From positions 1-6,720 of the forward strand of contig NJDW01000033.1 in the NCBI GenBank assembly GCA_002254805.1: DNA of 6,720 nucleotides, written 5' to 3'. Within the stretch, counting starts at the first letter, position 1. Each line of letters begins with the position of its first letter. The position numbers and the translations under genes are program-made. The DNA is from Candidatus Pacearchaeota archaeon ex4484_31. GTDB lineage: Archaea; Nanobdellota; Nanobdellia; Pacearchaeales; UBA284. Shown piece after piece: positions 6,098 to 6,720 of this stretch. Below the pieces are notes generated by a model that worked only from the letters and a program-made list of their open reading frames with translations, did not search any database and was not told the origin of the DNA.

Positions 6098-6720
6098 CTA
6101 TTCCTTTCGATTTCTTGCTTCTTTTCCTTCACTCTTGTTCCAAAATAAAATGTTTTTTCTTCTTTGTTTTTATCATCGAAAACAGTGATTTGTAAAATGT
6201 AATTTCCAGGACTTAGCTCTATGTATTTGCTTATCTCTGTTGTTTTTGTTTGAAAAGGTAAAATTTCTAAAGAAACTGTTTCAATTTCATAACATAGATT
6301 ATTACAAAGAGAAAAATAAACAAAAAACTTTCGCTTTTCTGTTGATCTCGAAGTTAGTGTTAATGTTACATCAAGCCTGTTTTTGATTGTGTTTGGAACC
6401 TTGAACGAAAATATGATGTCTTTAAAATCACTTTCATTTTTTTCCTCACACGAGTAAAGGATTATTTTTTCTTTGTCCTCTTTTCCAAGACCTTCTGCAA
6501 CAATTTCATAGCTTCCTGATTCATTTAAACACTTTAGCTTTATCTTCACACTTGCTTTATAACTTCTGAATTTTTCATTAAAATGTAAGGTAACTTTTTC
6601 ACTTACCTTTCTTTTTTCCATGTCTTGCACATAGACATATACAGTGTGTTTTGCTGTATCTCCTCTGTAAACATCTAATGACACTTCTACTATTTCTCCG
6701 AATCTAGCACTTTCAGGAGC
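6031..6720 (-). CDS. Extracellular beta-sandwich protein, 5' end outside window, C-terminus frameshifted
   Basis: The frame is open from the right edge of the window, giving 229 residues before TAG at 6033-6031. A GTG at 6684 is internal: reading continues upstream through APESARFGEIVE, so the true start is not in view. The visible part is two beta-sandwich-like domains, about residues 1-105 (with EVSLDVYRGDT and VYVYVQD) and 105-205 (ending LSPGNYILQITVFDD, a typical final-strand pattern). Four cysteines are seen (64, 91, 139, 143), the last two as C-x(3)-C. After EIERN the sequence turns into an unrelated tail ending GKRSMKKVFLC. That change coincides with a 14-bp tandem duplication; without it the protein would end in a membrane anchor. 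It probably belongs to the same envelope gene set as its neighbours. No Pfam name can be given with confidence. Confidence 0.75.
   Translation of the reverse strand, partial: APESARFGEIVEVSLDVYRGDTAKHTVYVYVQDMEKRKVSEKVTLHFNEKFRSYKASVKIKLKCLNESGSYEIVAEGLGKEDKEKIILYSCEEKNESDFKDIIFSFKVPNTIKNRLDVTLTLTSRSTEKRKFFVYFSLCNNLCYEIETVSLEILPFQTKTTEISKYIELSPGNYILQITVFDDKNKEEKTFYFGTRVKEKKQEIERNRSKGIVLILWQGKRSMKKVFLC
6084..6111. repeat. Exact 14-bp tandem duplication causing a frameshift
   Basis: CTATTCCTTTCGAT occurs twice back to back (6084-6097 and 6098-6111) with no mismatch. Fourteen is not a multiple of three, so the second copy shifts the minus-strand gene into a frame that ends 22 residues after EIERN. 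With a single copy the reading frame runs on through a transmembrane helix. The unit itself contains no stop in the frames used. Confidence 0.95.

Noticed and set aside
6682..6684. GTG at 6684 as the start of the right-edge gene
   Set aside because: The frame stays open for 12 more codons to the edge with sequence (APESARFGEIVE) that reads as continuous domain, and there is no signal peptide at the GTG.

Overview
The window is a very AT-rich piece of an archaeal genome, most likely from a DPANN lineage (Woesearchaeota/Pacearchaeota type). Four things point there. One gene opens with a type IV pilin-like N-terminus (MINKKG followed by QITLFIIIAIIIV) that is typical of DPANN proteins. TATA-like boxes lie about 24 bases upstream of the start codons, which suggests leaderless mRNAs. 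The proteins carry cysteine modules with a CC pair that I recall from such genomes. Almost everything encoded is secreted or membrane-anchored. No RNA gene, CRISPR array, transposon or housekeeping gene is visible, and no gap between genes exceeds 300 bases.

Layout. Positions 1-1572 (minus strand) hold a two-gene operon read toward the left edge: a pilin-like protein (856-1572), then a signal-peptide-bearing secreted protein (859 to beyond position 1) joined by an ATGA overlap. Positions 1573-1725 are a compact divergent promoter region. Positions 1726-5973 (plus strand) hold an operon for two related surface proteins, again joined by an ATGA overlap. Each is built from a toroid-like helical region with inserted beta segments, one or more six-cysteine modules, a single C-terminal transmembrane helix and a short basic tail. 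Positions 5960-6720 (minus strand) converge on that operon and hold the 3' part of a further extracellular beta-sandwich protein whose start lies outside the window.

Two of these surface-protein genes look broken in ways that matter. The second toroid gene is split: its signal peptide and first beta domain are in one frame (3897-4160), and the rest, including cysteine module and membrane anchor, is in another (4147-5973). The convergent gene carries an exact 14-bp tandem duplication (6084-6111) that shifts the frame and replaces a clear C-terminal membrane anchor with a short unrelated tail. Taking out one copy restores an anchored protein that runs to position 5960. These could be real lesions, a phase-variable switch between anchored and released forms, or sequence/assembly errors.

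How the genes may work together (inference): the set looks like cell-envelope machinery of a small archaeon, with two tethered, disulfide-stabilised and possibly heavily N-glycosylated ectodomain proteins, a third tethered beta-sandwich protein, a pilin-like subunit and a secreted partner. No catalytic motif was recognised, so adhesion, host contact or an envelope scaffold are only candidate roles.
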